Notes under the pieces: generated by a model | Database searches by the model: none | The model's input: only the letters and a program-made list of their open reading frames with translations | Told to the model about the DNA's origin: nothing | NCBI GenBank assembly: GCA_029862045.1 | Contig: JAOTYE010000003.1 | Span: forward strand, 62,001-126,000 | Origin: Gammaproteobacteria bacterium | GTDB taxonomy: Bacteria; Pseudomonadota; Gammaproteobacteria; Steroidobacterales; Woeseiaceae | DNA: 64,000 bases | Reading direction: 5' to 3' | Program-made: the position numbers and the translations under genes | Shown here: positions 1-9,250 of the stretch, one piece after another | Layout of the letters: each line of letters starts with the position of its first letter | Numbering within the stretch: the stretch's first letter is position 1

Positions 1-6
1 AATCAT
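1..6 (-). CDS. Start of a further minus-strand gene, cut by the window edge
   Basis: Reading the minus strand past the stop of the beta-oxidation gene, an ATG ATT begins nine bases later with a purine-rich GAGA just before it. Only two codons are inside the window. A thiolase or acyl-CoA dehydrogenase would be a usual neighbour of the upstream gene, but nothing here proves it. Confidence 0.35.
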
Positions 7-15
7 GTTGATCTC

Positions 16-2340
16 TCAGTTTCGCAGCGGGCTACCATGCTTCAGCATGAATTCGATTCGGGCCCTGGTCTCGGCGGTCTTGCCGAGGGTCACAAAAGCT
101 TTGCGCTCGAGCTCGCATAAGTCGTTTTCCGACAGCTCAACGCCGGCCTGTATGTCTCCGCCGGTAACAATCATGGCAATTTGAGTGCCTGTCGTTACGT
201 CATGCGGCATCAGGCTGCCTTTTTCAAGGGCCTTTTGTAGCCATTCGACCATCTCAGCGAATACGTCACGGCCAGGCATCGCGAGCGACGTCCGTTTCAC
301 GACACGGTAGTTGTCCGCCATGTCCCGCACGGTGGACATCGCCGTATCCAACAGGCGATCGCGATTCATGACGTACTCATCAATGCCATCGCGGAACATC
401 GCCAGTGGCTCGGCTTCGAGCGGGGATCGTGCTGTTTTGCCGTAGCCGATATTCATGAACCCGTTCCAGGCGGCTTTGTTAATGTCTCCGGTACGCTCAT
501 ACCAGCGATATAGCATCTCCTTGACGCCACCACCACCGGGGACAACACCTACAAGTGATTCCACGAGGCCAGTGACCGAATTGGCGTGGAAAATGACCTT
601 GTCCGTGTGCAGCAAGACCTCGAAACCGCCACCCATGGACAGCCCGGACGGCGCCGCGACGACCGGGATTGGTGCGTACTTCATTGCTAACAAGGTCTGC
701 TGGTAGTGATCCAGAAACCGGTCGAGCCCGGCCATATCCTTGTTCACGATAAAACCGAGAATGCTCCCGAGGTCCGCGCCACAAGAAAAATGTTGAGCAT
801 CGTTGTGAATGATCAGTCCCGTCATGTTCTCGCAAGCATATTTGACGGCGAACTCGAGCAGCTGCATGGATTCGGGACCAAGCGCGTTCGCTTTGCTGTG
901 AAACTCGACGAGACCGACCTTGTTCTCAAGCTCGAAGAAACTCGCTGCCGCATTTTCCTCCAGTGGCGTAAGCGTGCGCCGTTCTTCACTGAATCGTCGG
1001 ATACCCTTGGCGCGCTGCAATGACTGATAGCTGCCATCGGCCAGGAGGTATTGCAGCGCGCCATCACTAACGCGGTAAAAGGACTTCCCGGACGCCGTGC
1101 GGACAAAATCAGGAATGTCCCTGTTTTCTTTTTCGAGTCGCGTAATGAAGCGGTCGACACCGATTGCATCAATCATTTCGAATGGGCCCTGTATCCAGTT
1201 GTACCCGAGCTTCATCGCATCATCGACGGCGACCAGCGAGTCGTTCACATCCGGAACCAGGGCGGCGGCGTAGCAAAGCGTGCCGGCGAGAATCTCCCAG
1301 GCGTACCTGCCGTACTTGTCGTCGTGCTGCAGCAGCAGGGTGAAGTTCCCGGCGAGTTCTGCGTCAACCGCCAGCTGCGGCTTGGCCGGCTCGTGGTCGC
1401 GATACGTAAAGCTCTCGAAGTCCAGCGTCTTGCGGCTGATGCCTTTCGCCAGGTCGGCCGGTTGGTAGAAACCACCTTTTTTTGCTTTGTTCCCGATATA
1501 GCCCTCGTCGATCATGCGGATCATCACCGGAATCTCCGCGGCTACGTTGTGAAAGACGTCGTCGTCGGGGAGTATCGAGACCAGACTCCTGGCGACGTCG
1601 CTCATCAGGTCGATGCCGATCAGGTCATAGAGACCAAAGACACCGGTCTTTGGAATTCCCATCGGGCGGCCAAAGATGGCATCGGCTTCTTCCGGCGTGA
1701 GGCCCATACGGAAAGCCGTTTGCAAGGCCATTTGAATGGCATAAACACCGACCCGGTTGCCGAGAAATCCCGGTGTGTCATTGCAAACGACGATGCCTTT
1801 GCCCAAGCGGAATTCTGCGAAGTGTTCGAGATATTCAATTACCTCGATTCGTGTCGCCTCTCCACGCACGATTTCAAGCAGGCGCATGAAGCGCACCGGG
1901 TTAAAAAAGTGTGTGATCGCGAATTCTTCGCGAAACGACGTTGGCATGTCTGCGACGAGCAGTGAGATTGGAATCGTCGACGTATTTGAAGAGACGATAG
2001 ACCCCTGCTTGCGAACCGCATCAATCTGCTTGTACAAAGCCTGTTTGATATCGAGCCGCTCGACAACGGCCTCGGCAATCCAGTCAACAGCGGCGAGTCT
2101 TGGCATATCGTCTTCGATGTTGCCGATCGTGATGCGCTCGAGATTGTCTGCGTGTAACAGCCCCGGCTGACTTTCGTTGAGCAGGCGTTCAAGGGCCCGC
2201 TCGGCAATCGCATTGCGGTTTTCGCCGTCGGCCGGAATATCGAGTAGCAACACATCGACGCCGGCATTGGCGAGTTGGCCTGCGATTCCGAGACCCATAG
2301 TGCCGGCACCAATTACAGCGGCGCGATTGATTGCGTACAT
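16..2340 (-). CDS. 3-hydroxyacyl-CoA dehydrogenase/enoyl-CoA hydratase, FadN-like
   Basis: Two-domain beta-oxidation enzyme of 774 aa. Residues 7-35 form the Rossmann NAD-binding fold with GAGTMG at 11-16, and the hydroxyacyl-CoA dehydrogenase signature THFFNPVRF carries the likely catalytic His144. A second C-terminal dehydrogenase region follows to about residue 410. Residues 470-700 are a crotonase fold with HFSCGADL (oxyanion loop) and MGGGFEV, then GVVPGGGG. The order, dehydrogenase first and hydratase second, is that of FadN-type proteins and the reverse of FadB/FadJ. It should hydrate enoyl-CoA and oxidise 3-hydroxyacyl-CoA in the cytoplasm. It is the last complete gene of the minus-strand run here, 9 bases after the hydrolase gene, and another gene seems to start right behind it. 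Confidence 0.9.
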   Translation of the reverse strand: MYAINRAAVIGAGTMGLGIAGQLANAGVDVLLLDIPADGENRNAIAERALERLLNESQPGLLHADNLERITIGNIEDDMPRLAAVDWIAEAVVERLDIKQALYKQIDAVRKQGSIVSSNTSTIPISLLVADMPTSFREEFAITHFFNPVRFMRLLEIVRGEATRIEVIEYLEHFAEFRLGKGIVVCNDTPGFLGNRVGVYAIQMALQTAFRMGLTPEEADAIFGRPMGIPKTGVFGLYDLIGIDLMSDVARSLVSILPDDDVFHNVAAEIPVMIRMIDEGYIGNKAKKGGFYQPADLAKGISRKTLDFESFTYRDHEPAKPQLAVDAELAGNFTLLLQHDDKYGRYAWEILAGTLCYAAALVPDVNDSLVAVDDAMKLGYNWIQGPFEMIDAIGVDRFITRLEKENRDIPDFVRTASGKSFYRVSDGALQYLLADGSYQSLQRAKGIRRFSEERRTLTPLEENAAASFFELENKVGLVEFHSKANALGPESMQLLEFAVKYACENMTGLIIHNDAQHFSCGADLGSILGFIVNKDMAGLDRFLDHYQQTLLAMKYAPIPVVAAPSGLSMGGGFEVLLHTDKVIFHANSVTGLVESLVGVVPGGGGVKEMLYRWYERTGDINKAAWNGFMNIGYGKTARSPLEAEPLAMFRDGIDEYVMNRDRLLDTAMSTVRDMADNYRVVKRTSLAMPGRDVFAEMVEWLQKALEKGSLMPHDVTTGTQIAMIVTGGDIQAGVELSENDLCELERKAFVTLGKTAETRARIEFMLKHGSPLRN

Positions 2341-2349
2341 TGTTATTTT

Positions 2350-3159
2350 CTACGTTGCGGGGTTGTTCGAAAAAATAAAGGCCTTCAACAGGGCACGGCA
2401 CTGGTCGGGAACTTCCTGCGGCACCATGTGGCCACTCCGCGCAATGACGGTGACGTCGGGATCGCTCAAATGCTCGATCAGCTCCGTGGTTGCCTTGCCC
2501 GGCGCCATGCGGTCCTTGCCGGCCACGATTACCTGGATCGGGCCGGAGACCATTTCAGCCGCGCCGACCCCGTTTTTGTAGTTGTTACACGCCTTGAGAT
2601 CGGTCGCTAACGCATCAGGAACATTGCCTCGCATGACCTTGCGTCCGCCCGCGACCATCGAATTGCCAGGAATCGGCCCTTGGTGCAAGTGTCCGGCAGA
2701 GCCGAAACCCCAGCCCAGCATCATCGCGATCGCGGCCTCCGGATCGTTCTCCGCCGCATTCAGCAAGACGTCATTGACCGGCGTAGCGAGGCCGCTCGCA
2801 ATAAAGGAAACGGAACGCAGCCGATCCGGATAACGCGAGGCAAACTCGAGTGCCACCAGGCAACCTTGCGAGTGTGCGACGAGCGAGACGTCATTCGCAT
2901 CGAGCGCTTCGATAACATCGTTTAGCCAGTCGCCCATTGCTTCAATCGATGTGAGCGCGGGTCCTTCAGAATTTGTGTGCCCAGGCAGGTCGGGTACCAG
3001 AACCGCATAGTTGCGAAACGCGAAGAAGCGCGAGTGCAGCCCCCAGAACGTGTGATCGAGGCCACTGCCATGCAGGAAGATTACTGTCGGTTTGCTGTTG
3101 TCAAAAGGCTTGCCGCCCGTCGTAGCAAAGACCTGTTTTCCACCAACGTCAAAATACAT
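2350..3159 (-). CDS. alpha/beta-fold hydrolase
   Basis: Protein of 269 aa with a full alpha/beta hydrolase core. The HGSGLD loop near residue 30 supplies the oxyanion hole, the nucleophile is Ser97 in the elbow AHSQG, and a late Asp in AGKDRMAP and a His in RSGHMVP complete a plausible triad. There is no signal peptide, so it is probably cytoplasmic. It lies only 2 bases after the MetY-like gene and 9 bases before the beta-oxidation gene, so all are probably co-transcribed. The substrate cannot be told: esters, lactones or acyl-thioesters are all possible. Confidence 0.85.
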   Translation of the reverse strand: MYFDVGGKQVFATTGGKPFDNSKPTVIFLHGSGLDHTFWGLHSRFFAFRNYAVLVPDLPGHTNSEGPALTSIEAMGDWLNDVIEALDANDVSLVAHSQGCLVALEFASRYPDRLRSVSFIASGLATPVNDVLLNAAENDPEAAIAMMLGWGFGSAGHLHQGPIPGNSMVAGGRKVMRGNVPDALATDLKACNNYKNGVGAAEMVSGPIQVIVAGKDRMAPGKATTELIEHLSDPDVTVIARSGHMVPQEVPDQCRALLKAFIFSNNPAT

Positions 3160-3161
3160 TG

Positions 3162-4460
3162 CTATTTCTTGGTAATCCGCTTCGCTGCGCGGAAGCCGTT
3201 TTCGAAGTCGGCCTTGATATCGGCGACGTCCTCAAGCCCGACCGAAAGGCGGACCATATCTTCGGTAATACCGGCGGCGACCAGCGCGTCGGCATCGATG
3301 CGCGAGTGCGTTGTTGTGGCCGGATGAATGATCAGCGTCTTGGCATCGCCAACATTGGCGAGGTGCGATGCAAGCTCGACGTTCTCGATAAACGCCTTGC
3401 CTGCCTCGCGGCCGCCCTTGACGCCGAAGCTGACAATCGAACCGGCCCCCTTCGGCAGGTATTTCCTGGCCAGTTCGTGGCTCGTATGCGAGGGGAGGCT
3501 GGGGTGATTCACCCAGGACACCTGATCGTGATTCGACAAGTAGTCGAGCAAATCCATCGTATTGGAAAGGTGTTTGTCCATGCGCAACGACAGCGTCTCG
3601 ATACCCTGCAGCAGCAGGAACGCGTTCATCGGGCTCATCGAGGGTCCGAAGTCACGCATCGCTTCGGCGCGAATTCGCGTCGCGAACGCGCTCGGGCCGA
3701 ATTCATCCCAGAGATTGATGCCCGTAAACGGAGCGTAGGGCTCCGTGATTGTCGGATACTTATCCGTGGCACCCCAGTCGAAGTTGCCGCCGTCGACGAT
3801 GGCACCGCCAATTGCGACACCGTGACCGCCCATCCATTTTGTTACCGAGTGCACAGTCATGTTGGCACCGTAATCGAAGCATCGGCACAGGTAAGGCGTG
3901 TTGAACGTCGCATCGATCATGACCGGAATGTGGTGGTCGGCTCCGATCTTCGCAATCGCTTCGAGATCGAGGATGTCGAGCCCCGGGTTGCCGATCAGCT
4001 CGCCGTAGATCAATTTGGTGTTGTCCTGAACGGCTTTGCGAAAACCGTCAGTGTCTGTCGGATCGACGAACGTCGTTGTGATACCGAAGCGCGGTAGCGT
4101 GTTCTTCATCAGGCTGATGTTGCCGCCGTACATTTGCGTCGACGCGACGATGTGATCGCCTTGTTCGAGAATTGCTGTTATGCCGCAGAACGTTGCTGCC
4201 ATGCCTGATGACGTGCAAATAGCCGCCGACCCGCCTTCGAGTGCAGCAATGCGCTGCTCGAGAACGCCGACGGTCGGATTGGTGATGCGCGAATATGCAT
4301 GTCCGCCGCGTTCGAGGTTGAAGATGGATGACGCGGTATCGGTGTCCGGAAACACGTACGACGTCGTTTGGTAGATTGGCGCAGCCCGCGCGCCATATTC
4401 CGGGTCCACAACCTGACCTGCGTGCAGGCTGAGCGTGTCAAAATTCAGAAAACGCGACAT
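3162..4460 (-). CDS. metY: O-acetylhomoserine sulfhydrylase-type PLP enzyme (MetY-like)
   Basis: Cys/Met-metabolism PLP enzyme of 432 aa, near the usual length of the MetY branch. The start LNFDTLSLHAGQ, the motif YSRITNPTVGVLE near residue 57, and the PLP lysine K208 in VHSVTKWMGGHG are typical. The long insert around residues 215-260 (DWGATDKYPTITEPY) separates O-acetylhomoserine aminocarboxypropyltransferases from shorter cystathionine synthases. It should use O-acyl-homoserine and sulfide to make homocysteine directly. It follows a second, shorter PLP enzyme and a homoserine acyltransferase on the same strand, so both direct sulfhydrylation and transsulfuration may be encoded side by side. 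Confidence 0.9.
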   Translation of the reverse strand: MSRFLNFDTLSLHAGQVVDPEYGARAAPIYQTTSYVFPDTDTASSIFNLERGGHAYSRITNPTVGVLEQRIAALEGGSAAICTSSGMAATFCGITAILEQGDHIVASTQMYGGNISLMKNTLPRFGITTTFVDPTDTDGFRKAVQDNTKLIYGELIGNPGLDILDLEAIAKIGADHHIPVMIDATFNTPYLCRCFDYGANMTVHSVTKWMGGHGVAIGGAIVDGGNFDWGATDKYPTITEPYAPFTGINLWDEFGPSAFATRIRAEAMRDFGPSMSPMNAFLLLQGIETLSLRMDKHLSNTMDLLDYLSNHDQVSWVNHPSLPSHTSHELARKYLPKGAGSIVSFGVKGGREAGKAFIENVELASHLANVGDAKTLIIHPATTTHSRIDADALVAAGITEDMVRLSVGLEDVADIKADFENGFRAAKRITKK

Positions 4461-4492
4461 ATCTGCGGCTACCCTTCAGGTTCCCATGCTTA

Positions 4493-5644
4493 TCAGACTT
4501 GTTCGAGTGCGGCGGCGAGTGCATTGATCAGGTCGTCGGTATCCTCGAGGCCGACCGACGCGCGTACCAAGCCGTCAATAATGCCGACGCGGTCGCGCTC
4601 GGCCTTCTCGACGTCTGCATGCGTCATTGTGACCGGGTGCGTGATCAGCGATTCGACCGAGCCGAGGTTCTCCGCCAGACTCCAGAGCTCGATGTTGTCC
4701 ATCAGATTCTTGCCGGCAGTGAGTCCGCCCTTGACCTCAAACCAGAGCATTGCGCCGTATCCCGAAGCCTGTCGGGTGGCAAGCTCATGCTGCGGGAAAG
4801 ACTCGAGACCCGGGTACATGACCTGCTCGACTTTCGGATGTGCCTCGAGGAATTCCGCAATCGCCATCGCGCTCGCCGACTGTGCGTCCATGCGAACCGA
4901 CAGGGTCTTGCAGCCTTGCAGTGTCAGCCACGCTACCTGCGGCGACATGATTGTGCCAGTGCTGTTCTGAATGAACCGCACGGCTTCGGCGTGTTCGTCT
5001 GACTTGCTGATGACCGCGCCGCCCACGGTTGCATTGTGGCCGTCCATATATTTGGTCGTGCTGTGAATCGACACATCGGCGCCAAGTTCGAACGGCAGTT
5101 GGTAGTAGGGCGTAAGAAACGTGTTATCGACAGCGTGTACCGCGCGGATTTTCCTGGCGATCTCGGAGATGGCCGCAATATCGGTGCACTTCATCGTCGG
5201 GTTGGCTGGCGTCTCGGTCAGGATCAGAGCGGTATTTTCACGAACAGAGGCGGCAACCGCATCGGGGTTGGATGTGTCTGCAAACGTATAGTCGATCCCA
5301 AACCGGCTCAGTATTTTGGTGCTCAGACGGTAGGTTCCACCGTAGGCAACATCTGACACGATCGCGTGCTTGCCAGCCTCGAGAAACGCCAGCATCACCG
5401 CGAGTACGGCGCTCATGCCGGTTCCGAAGCAGGCGCAGTCAACGCCGCCTTCGAGATCGGCCAGCTTGAGCTCCAGCGCCTTGACAGTTGGGTTGCCCGA
5501 GCGCGAGTAGGTGAATCCCTTGCTCAGGTACTCATCGACGGATGGCTGCACGTAGGTGGTGGATTGGAATATCGGCGTAAGAATCGCGCCCGTGATCGGA
5601 TCCGGCGTAACGCCTGCGTGTATCTGCCTGGTTCTGAAACCCAT
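4493..5644 (-). CDS. metB: Cystathionine gamma-synthase/lyase family PLP enzyme
   Basis: PLP enzyme of 383 aa beginning MGFRTRQIHAGVTPDP. This start was chosen because an AGGGGAA ribosome binding site sits just upstream and because the longer reading frame would run into the acyltransferase gene. YSRSGNPT at residues 46-53 and the PLP lysine K198 in HSTTKYMDGH are conserved. The length and the short K198 region fit cystathionine gamma-synthase or the related gamma/beta-lyases, which cannot be separated by eye. The gene lies 23 bases after the MetA-like gene and 32 bases before the MetY-like one, so it most likely acts in homocysteine formation from O-acylhomoserine and cysteine. Confidence 0.85.
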   Translation of the reverse strand: MGFRTRQIHAGVTPDPITGAILTPIFQSTTYVQPSVDEYLSKGFTYSRSGNPTVKALELKLADLEGGVDCACFGTGMSAVLAVMLAFLEAGKHAIVSDVAYGGTYRLSTKILSRFGIDYTFADTSNPDAVAASVRENTALILTETPANPTMKCTDIAAISEIARKIRAVHAVDNTFLTPYYQLPFELGADVSIHSTTKYMDGHNATVGGAVISKSDEHAEAVRFIQNSTGTIMSPQVAWLTLQGCKTLSVRMDAQSASAMAIAEFLEAHPKVEQVMYPGLESFPQHELATRQASGYGAMLWFEVKGGLTAGKNLMDNIELWSLAENLGSVESLITHPVTMTHADVEKAERDRVGIIDGLVRASVGLEDTDDLINALAAALEQV

Positions 5645-5667
5645 GGTGGTTGTTCCCCTATTGAGGT

Positions 5668-6729
5668 TTATCGTAATTGTAGCGGGTCGTCCGGATCGAC
5701 GCCCGGCATGAACTGCTGCTTGCGGTCGAGGTTCGTGAGCTGATACACGAGCCCAAGCCAATTATTGACAATTGCCTTGCCCGTGTCGCCCCACGTATTG
5801 TCGCAATGTGGCGTGAGCACATCTTCCGGAAAATCAGGCACGGTGTTGCCGTCAGCTTTCTCTATCGTCGAGACGTATGCGGCTGCGATTTCCTGACCTT
5901 CCTTCGAGAAAAAGTTTTCCGGCACGCGCGGCAGTTTTTCGCGTTCACCACGGACGTATCGATTCGCTTCGCGTTTGAATTCCTTCAACAAGCTGATTGC
6001 GCCGTACTCCGGGTGGCCCTGAAAATAGACGACACGGAACTGGTCCGGGCTGACTGCAAGATGAACGCCGATCTCCTCGCTCTCCGCCAACACCGAACAA
6101 CCGGCAGCCTCCATTTGTTCCCTGGAGACGTCGTTGAAGCGGGAATGCGGTGCGTCGAATCGGGTGTTGACGTCGCGCAATACGGGATGGTCCGGTCTGA
6201 TCACTTTGTGGCTGTAGACGCCCCATTGTTTTTGCGGCAGATGGCGTCGATCGATGTCGTAGTAGTGCTTGACGAGCGCGTGCGTCGCCAGGCACGAACA
6301 GAATATGGATGCCACGTTACTCTCCGCCCAGTGGACGATGTCGATCAATGGTCGCCAAAACGGTTCCTGATCGAGCGACGGATTGACGACATTTGCGCCG
6401 GTAATGATCAGCGCATCCAGGCCCTTTGCAGCAAGTTCGCCAAAGTCGAAGTAATGCTGGCGAATATGTTCCTTCGCTTTGTCGCCACGATTGAGTTCCG
6501 GCAGTGAAAACGGATAGACGAAGAACTGTGCAATCGGGTTACTGCTGCCGACAAGGTGGATGAACTGCCGTTCGGTCGCCGTGAGCGCTGCATCAGGCAT
6601 CATGTTGAGCAAGCCAATATGCAGCTCGCGAATGTCCTGATGTTTCGCGCGATCCAGCGACAGCACGACGTGACCGTCATTCCGCAGCAATTGAAACGTT
6701 GGCAACTGGTTGTGGGCGACCAAAGGCAT
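5668..6729 (-). CDS. metA: Homoserine O-acyltransferase, MetA family
   Basis: MetA-family enzyme of 353 aa with a C-terminal extension beyond the usual 300-310. Hand alignment to E. coli MetA, without gaps, places the acyl-enzyme cysteine at Cys146 in FCSCLATHAL, and the His-x-Glu pair is seen in YFQGHPEYGA. The reaction is acylation of homoserine at the head of methionine synthesis. The residue that tells succinyl-CoA from acetyl-CoA users (E. coli Gly111, Glu in acetyl-specific forms) aligns with Val115 here, so donor choice is open. The adjoining MetY-like gene argues for acetyl, the MetB-like gene for either. It is the first gene of the minus-strand run and diverges from the MFS gene. Confidence 0.88.
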   Translation of the reverse strand: MPLVAHNQLPTFQLLRNDGHVVLSLDRAKHQDIRELHIGLLNMMPDAALTATERQFIHLVGSSNPIAQFFVYPFSLPELNRGDKAKEHIRQHYFDFGELAAKGLDALIITGANVVNPSLDQEPFWRPLIDIVHWAESNVASIFCSCLATHALVKHYYDIDRRHLPQKQWGVYSHKVIRPDHPVLRDVNTRFDAPHSRFNDVSREQMEAAGCSVLAESEEIGVHLAVSPDQFRVVYFQGHPEYGAISLLKEFKREANRYVRGEREKLPRVPENFFSKEGQEIAAAYVSTIEKADGNTVPDFPEDVLTPHCDNTWGDTGKAIVNNWLGLVYQLTNLDRKQQFMPGVDPDDPLQLR

Positions 6730-6888
6730 AGGGTGCCAATTCTAAGGTATCCTCCCGTGCGGAACGATACTTTTGAGGTTCAGAGTGGCAACAAATTCAT
6801 CCGAATTGGCGTGGAAGATTCCACTGACGTACCTCGTACCCTACTGTGTGGCGACGTACGCCGCTGCGCAGACCTACGTCTTGAAACA
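6730..6888. promoter_or_regulatory. Divergent intergenic region between metA and the MFS transporter
   Basis: These 159 bases must hold the promoters of both divergent genes. The half-sites AGAC and GTCT form an inverted repeat at 6870-6881, resembling one MetJ half-operator, but the tandem 8-base arrangement typical of MetJ is missing. Several GACGTAC-like words lie at 6825-6870. No SAM riboswitch fold was recognised. Confidence 0.25.
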
Positions 6889-8205
6889 ATGAGCAGTGCA
6901 ACGCTGGTTGCCGATGTCATAGACAATGGCAAGGTCAGTGCGCAACAGCTATTGGTTGTTGGTCTGTGCATGTTCTTTAACATGCTCGACGGCTTCGACA
7001 TAACAGCGATGGCCATCGTCGCCGGTCAGGTATCCTCCGAACTGGCGTTATCACCCGATCGCCTGGGGTGGATATTCAGTTTTGCCCTGGCAGGAATGAT
7101 GGCAGGCGCAATGTTCCTTGCGCCGGTATCCGACATCATCGGTCGTCGTAGTCTGATCATCATCAGCGTCACGCTTGTCGGTGTTTCAGTTCTGTTTACT
7201 GCGAATGCGACTACGCTGGTGGAGTTCATGCTGTTGCGGTTCGTTTCCGGCGTCGGCGCCGGTGCAATGCTCGCATGTCAGGCAACGCTTGCTGCCGAGT
7301 ACAGCCCCGAAAAGTACCGCGCGTTCTCTGTTGCTGCAGTGACCTCGGGCTATCCATTGGGGGCAATGATGACGTCTGTGATTGCTGCATGGCTTATGCC
7401 GGAGTATGGCTGGCGCGGCATGTTCTGGTTTGGCGGCGGTCTGACGCTGGTCATGGGTTTCGTGGCATGGTTGCTGATTCCAGAGTCGCTCAAGTATTTG
7501 ATCGAACGACGTCCGGCAAATGCGCTCGAGCGCGCTAATAAGATACTTCTTAAGTTGAAGAAGGACACCCTGTCCGATTTGCCGCAAGTCGAGGCTATTG
7601 AAAAGAAACAAAAGGCCAGCTTCGCAGCGACGCTGCTCAAGCTGCTTTCGAAGCGACATCGCGGTGTCACACTCACGCTGTGGGCAACATTTTTCCTGTG
7701 CTTTGCGACGCTCTATTTCCTGATGAGCTGGATTCCGAAGCTCATGGAAGACGCAGGTTATGGGGTACACGTCGGCCGCCAGGCATTTTTCCTCTTTAAC
7801 CTCGGCGGCGTTATCGGCATCTATTTGCTCGGTATTTTGTCAACGCGCTGGAAGCTGACCAGCCTGGTGTTTTTGCTGTTGTTTTCGTCGGCTATCGGCA
7901 TGGTTGTCTTTGCAATGGCGCCCAAGCAAAGAGAAATACTGCTCATCATCATTTTCGTGGTCGGTGTTCTGCAACAGGGTGGTTTCACGGGACTCTACGG
8001 TGCGGCAGCCAAAGCGTATCCGACCGAAATCCGCAGTACCGGCATCGGCTGGTCCATCGGTCTGGGCCGCTCGGGCGCGGTCATCGGCCCGGCACTTGCT
8101 GGCTACCTTATTGCCGCGGGCCTCGACATGTCGGCCAACTTCTACATCTTCGCCGTGCCGATGGCCGTGGGCGGCTTGATCGCCTACCGCCTGCACATTC
8201 GCTAA
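6889..8205 (+). CDS. MFS transporter, aromatic-acid:H+ symporter type
   Basis: Major facilitator protein of 438 aa with about twelve hydrophobic segments. The first helix carries NMLDGFDITAMAI, close to the DGFD motif of the aromatic acid:H+ symporter (AAHS) group that includes PcaK and BenK. The loop 2-3 signature SDIIGRRSL is the MFS motif A. I placed the start at the ATG reading MSSATLVADVID. A longer frame reaches back into metA but gives sequence with no family features. The likely job is uptake of an organic acid across the inner membrane. No ring-cleavage genes are in the window, so the substrate is unknown. Confidence 0.85.
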   Translation: MSSATLVADVIDNGKVSAQQLLVVGLCMFFNMLDGFDITAMAIVAGQVSSELALSPDRLGWIFSFALAGMMAGAMFLAPVSDIIGRRSLIIISVTLVGVSVLFTANATTLVEFMLLRFVSGVGAGAMLACQATLAAEYSPEKYRAFSVAAVTSGYPLGAMMTSVIAAWLMPEYGWRGMFWFGGGLTLVMGFVAWLLIPESLKYLIERRPANALERANKILLKLKKDTLSDLPQVEAIEKKQKASFAATLLKLLSKRHRGVTLTLWATFFLCFATLYFLMSWIPKLMEDAGYGVHVGRQAFFLFNLGGVIGIYLLGILSTRWKLTSLVFLLLFSSAIGMVVFAMAPKQREILLIIIFVVGVLQQGGFTGLYGAAAKAYPTEIRSTGIGWSIGLGRSGAVIGPALAGYLIAAGLDMSANFYIFAVPMAVGGLIAYRLHIR

Positions 8206-8356
8206 CGAATCAGACCTTCACGAATTCCTGCCCAAGTCGTCGCCGGTTCGACCGGTTTCTTGTGTGTGTCCTGTCTAAGGGGATGCAAGACGAGAACAAG
8301 CAGTCAATTGCGGCTGCCATTGACAAAAAATCCGCATAGAGCGGGAGGGAATACCC

Positions 8357-9250
8357 ATGAAGATACCAAATGTTATGCCAAAAACGCTGTTGGCCGCGGT
8401 GATTGCTGCGCTAGTCGGCGGTGGTGCCGGCGTCGCCAATGCAACGGAGCCGTGCGACGATTTCGGCGAGTGTAAAGTGCTAGTGGAAATCAACTCCACC
8501 GATGGGGATATCGGATTTCACTTCCTGATGGATGGCGACGATTTAGTACGTGCCGCTCTAAAAAATCCTGCTGGTGAAAAGATCTTCCAGTATGTCGTGC
8601 GGCGTGAGCTTAGAGAACAAACTCTGACAGAGACATTCGCCGAGAGCGCCGAACCGCTGTGCTTCAATCCAGAATTCGATGATGATGAAGAGAACGATGA
8701 CGAAGACTTCGTCACACTCACGGAATTCATTGACCGCTGGTCTGAGGGTACATATACGTTTGTCGGTGAAAACGCAGACGGGGAAGCGTCATATGGAGAA
8801 TCTGAACTGTCATTCAACTTGCCTGCCGCCCCAAGAAGGCTGAAATGGGAGGAAGAGGAAGATGGCGGTGACGTCGAGGGCGAAATCTCGTGGAGGCGTG
8901 GCTGGCACCTCGGCAAATGCTCCAGGGGCATGTGGCGGTTACCGATGAAGCCGAAAGATGTACCGGTTGCCATCTGGGAGGTTGTGCTAGAGGTTGATGT
9001 CGATGTCGAAGACCCGGAATTGGACGAGGAATACCTCGCCGTTGCTAACGCCAAGTACGTAGTCCGGATTCCCGGCGACGCCGAAGAACTCGAAGTCGAA
9101 GTTCCTGACGACTTCCTCGAGACGCTGCCGGAGGATACGCCCGCCAAGGTTGAGGTCGGCGCCATCGGTTTCGATGACAACGCAACCTTCACCGAGATCG
9201 GCGACATTTGTCTCAATGAAACAGATGACGGCTGTGAGGATGACGAATAG
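8357..9250 (+). CDS. Exported acidic protein of unknown function
   Basis: Protein of 297 aa that I cannot assign. The N-terminus has a signal peptide (charged start, hydrophobic LLAAVIAALVGG, cleavage near ANA-TEP), so it is exported. The mature part is very acidic, with runs such as DDDEENDDEDF near residue 112 and WEEEEDGGD near 165, and a C-terminal tail CEDDE. Five or so cysteines (for example CDDFGEC) may form disulfides in the periplasm. Acidic stretches could bind Ca2+ or reflect a saline habitat. The start has a GGGAGGG site just upstream. It overlaps the next gene by 11 bases, so the two are probably made together. Confidence 0.7.
   Translation: MKIPNVMPKTLLAAVIAALVGGGAGVANATEPCDDFGECKVLVEINSTDGDIGFHFLMDGDDLVRAALKNPAGEKIFQYVVRRELREQTLTETFAESAEPLCFNPEFDDDEENDDEDFVTLTEFIDRWSEGTYTFVGENADGEASYGESELSFNLPAAPRRLKWEEEEDGGDVEGEISWRRGWHLGKCSRGMWRLPMKPKDVPVAIWEVVLEVDVDVEDPELDEEYLAVANAKYVVRIPGDAEELEVEVPDDFLETLPEDTPAKVEVGAIGFDDNATFTEIGDICLNETDDGCEDDE

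Noticed and set aside
1051-1965. Long plus-strand open frame opposite the beta-oxidation gene
   Set aside because: Antisense shadow of a strongly supported gene; no family signature.
6870-6881. MetJ operator upstream of metA
   Set aside because: Only a single loose AGAC-CTAC-GTCT inverted repeat; MetJ needs tandem AGACGTCT-like boxes.
6556-6888. Longer N-terminus for the MFS protein
   Set aside because: It would overlap metA, has no hydrophobic or family features, and the ATG at 6889 gives a normal MFS start.
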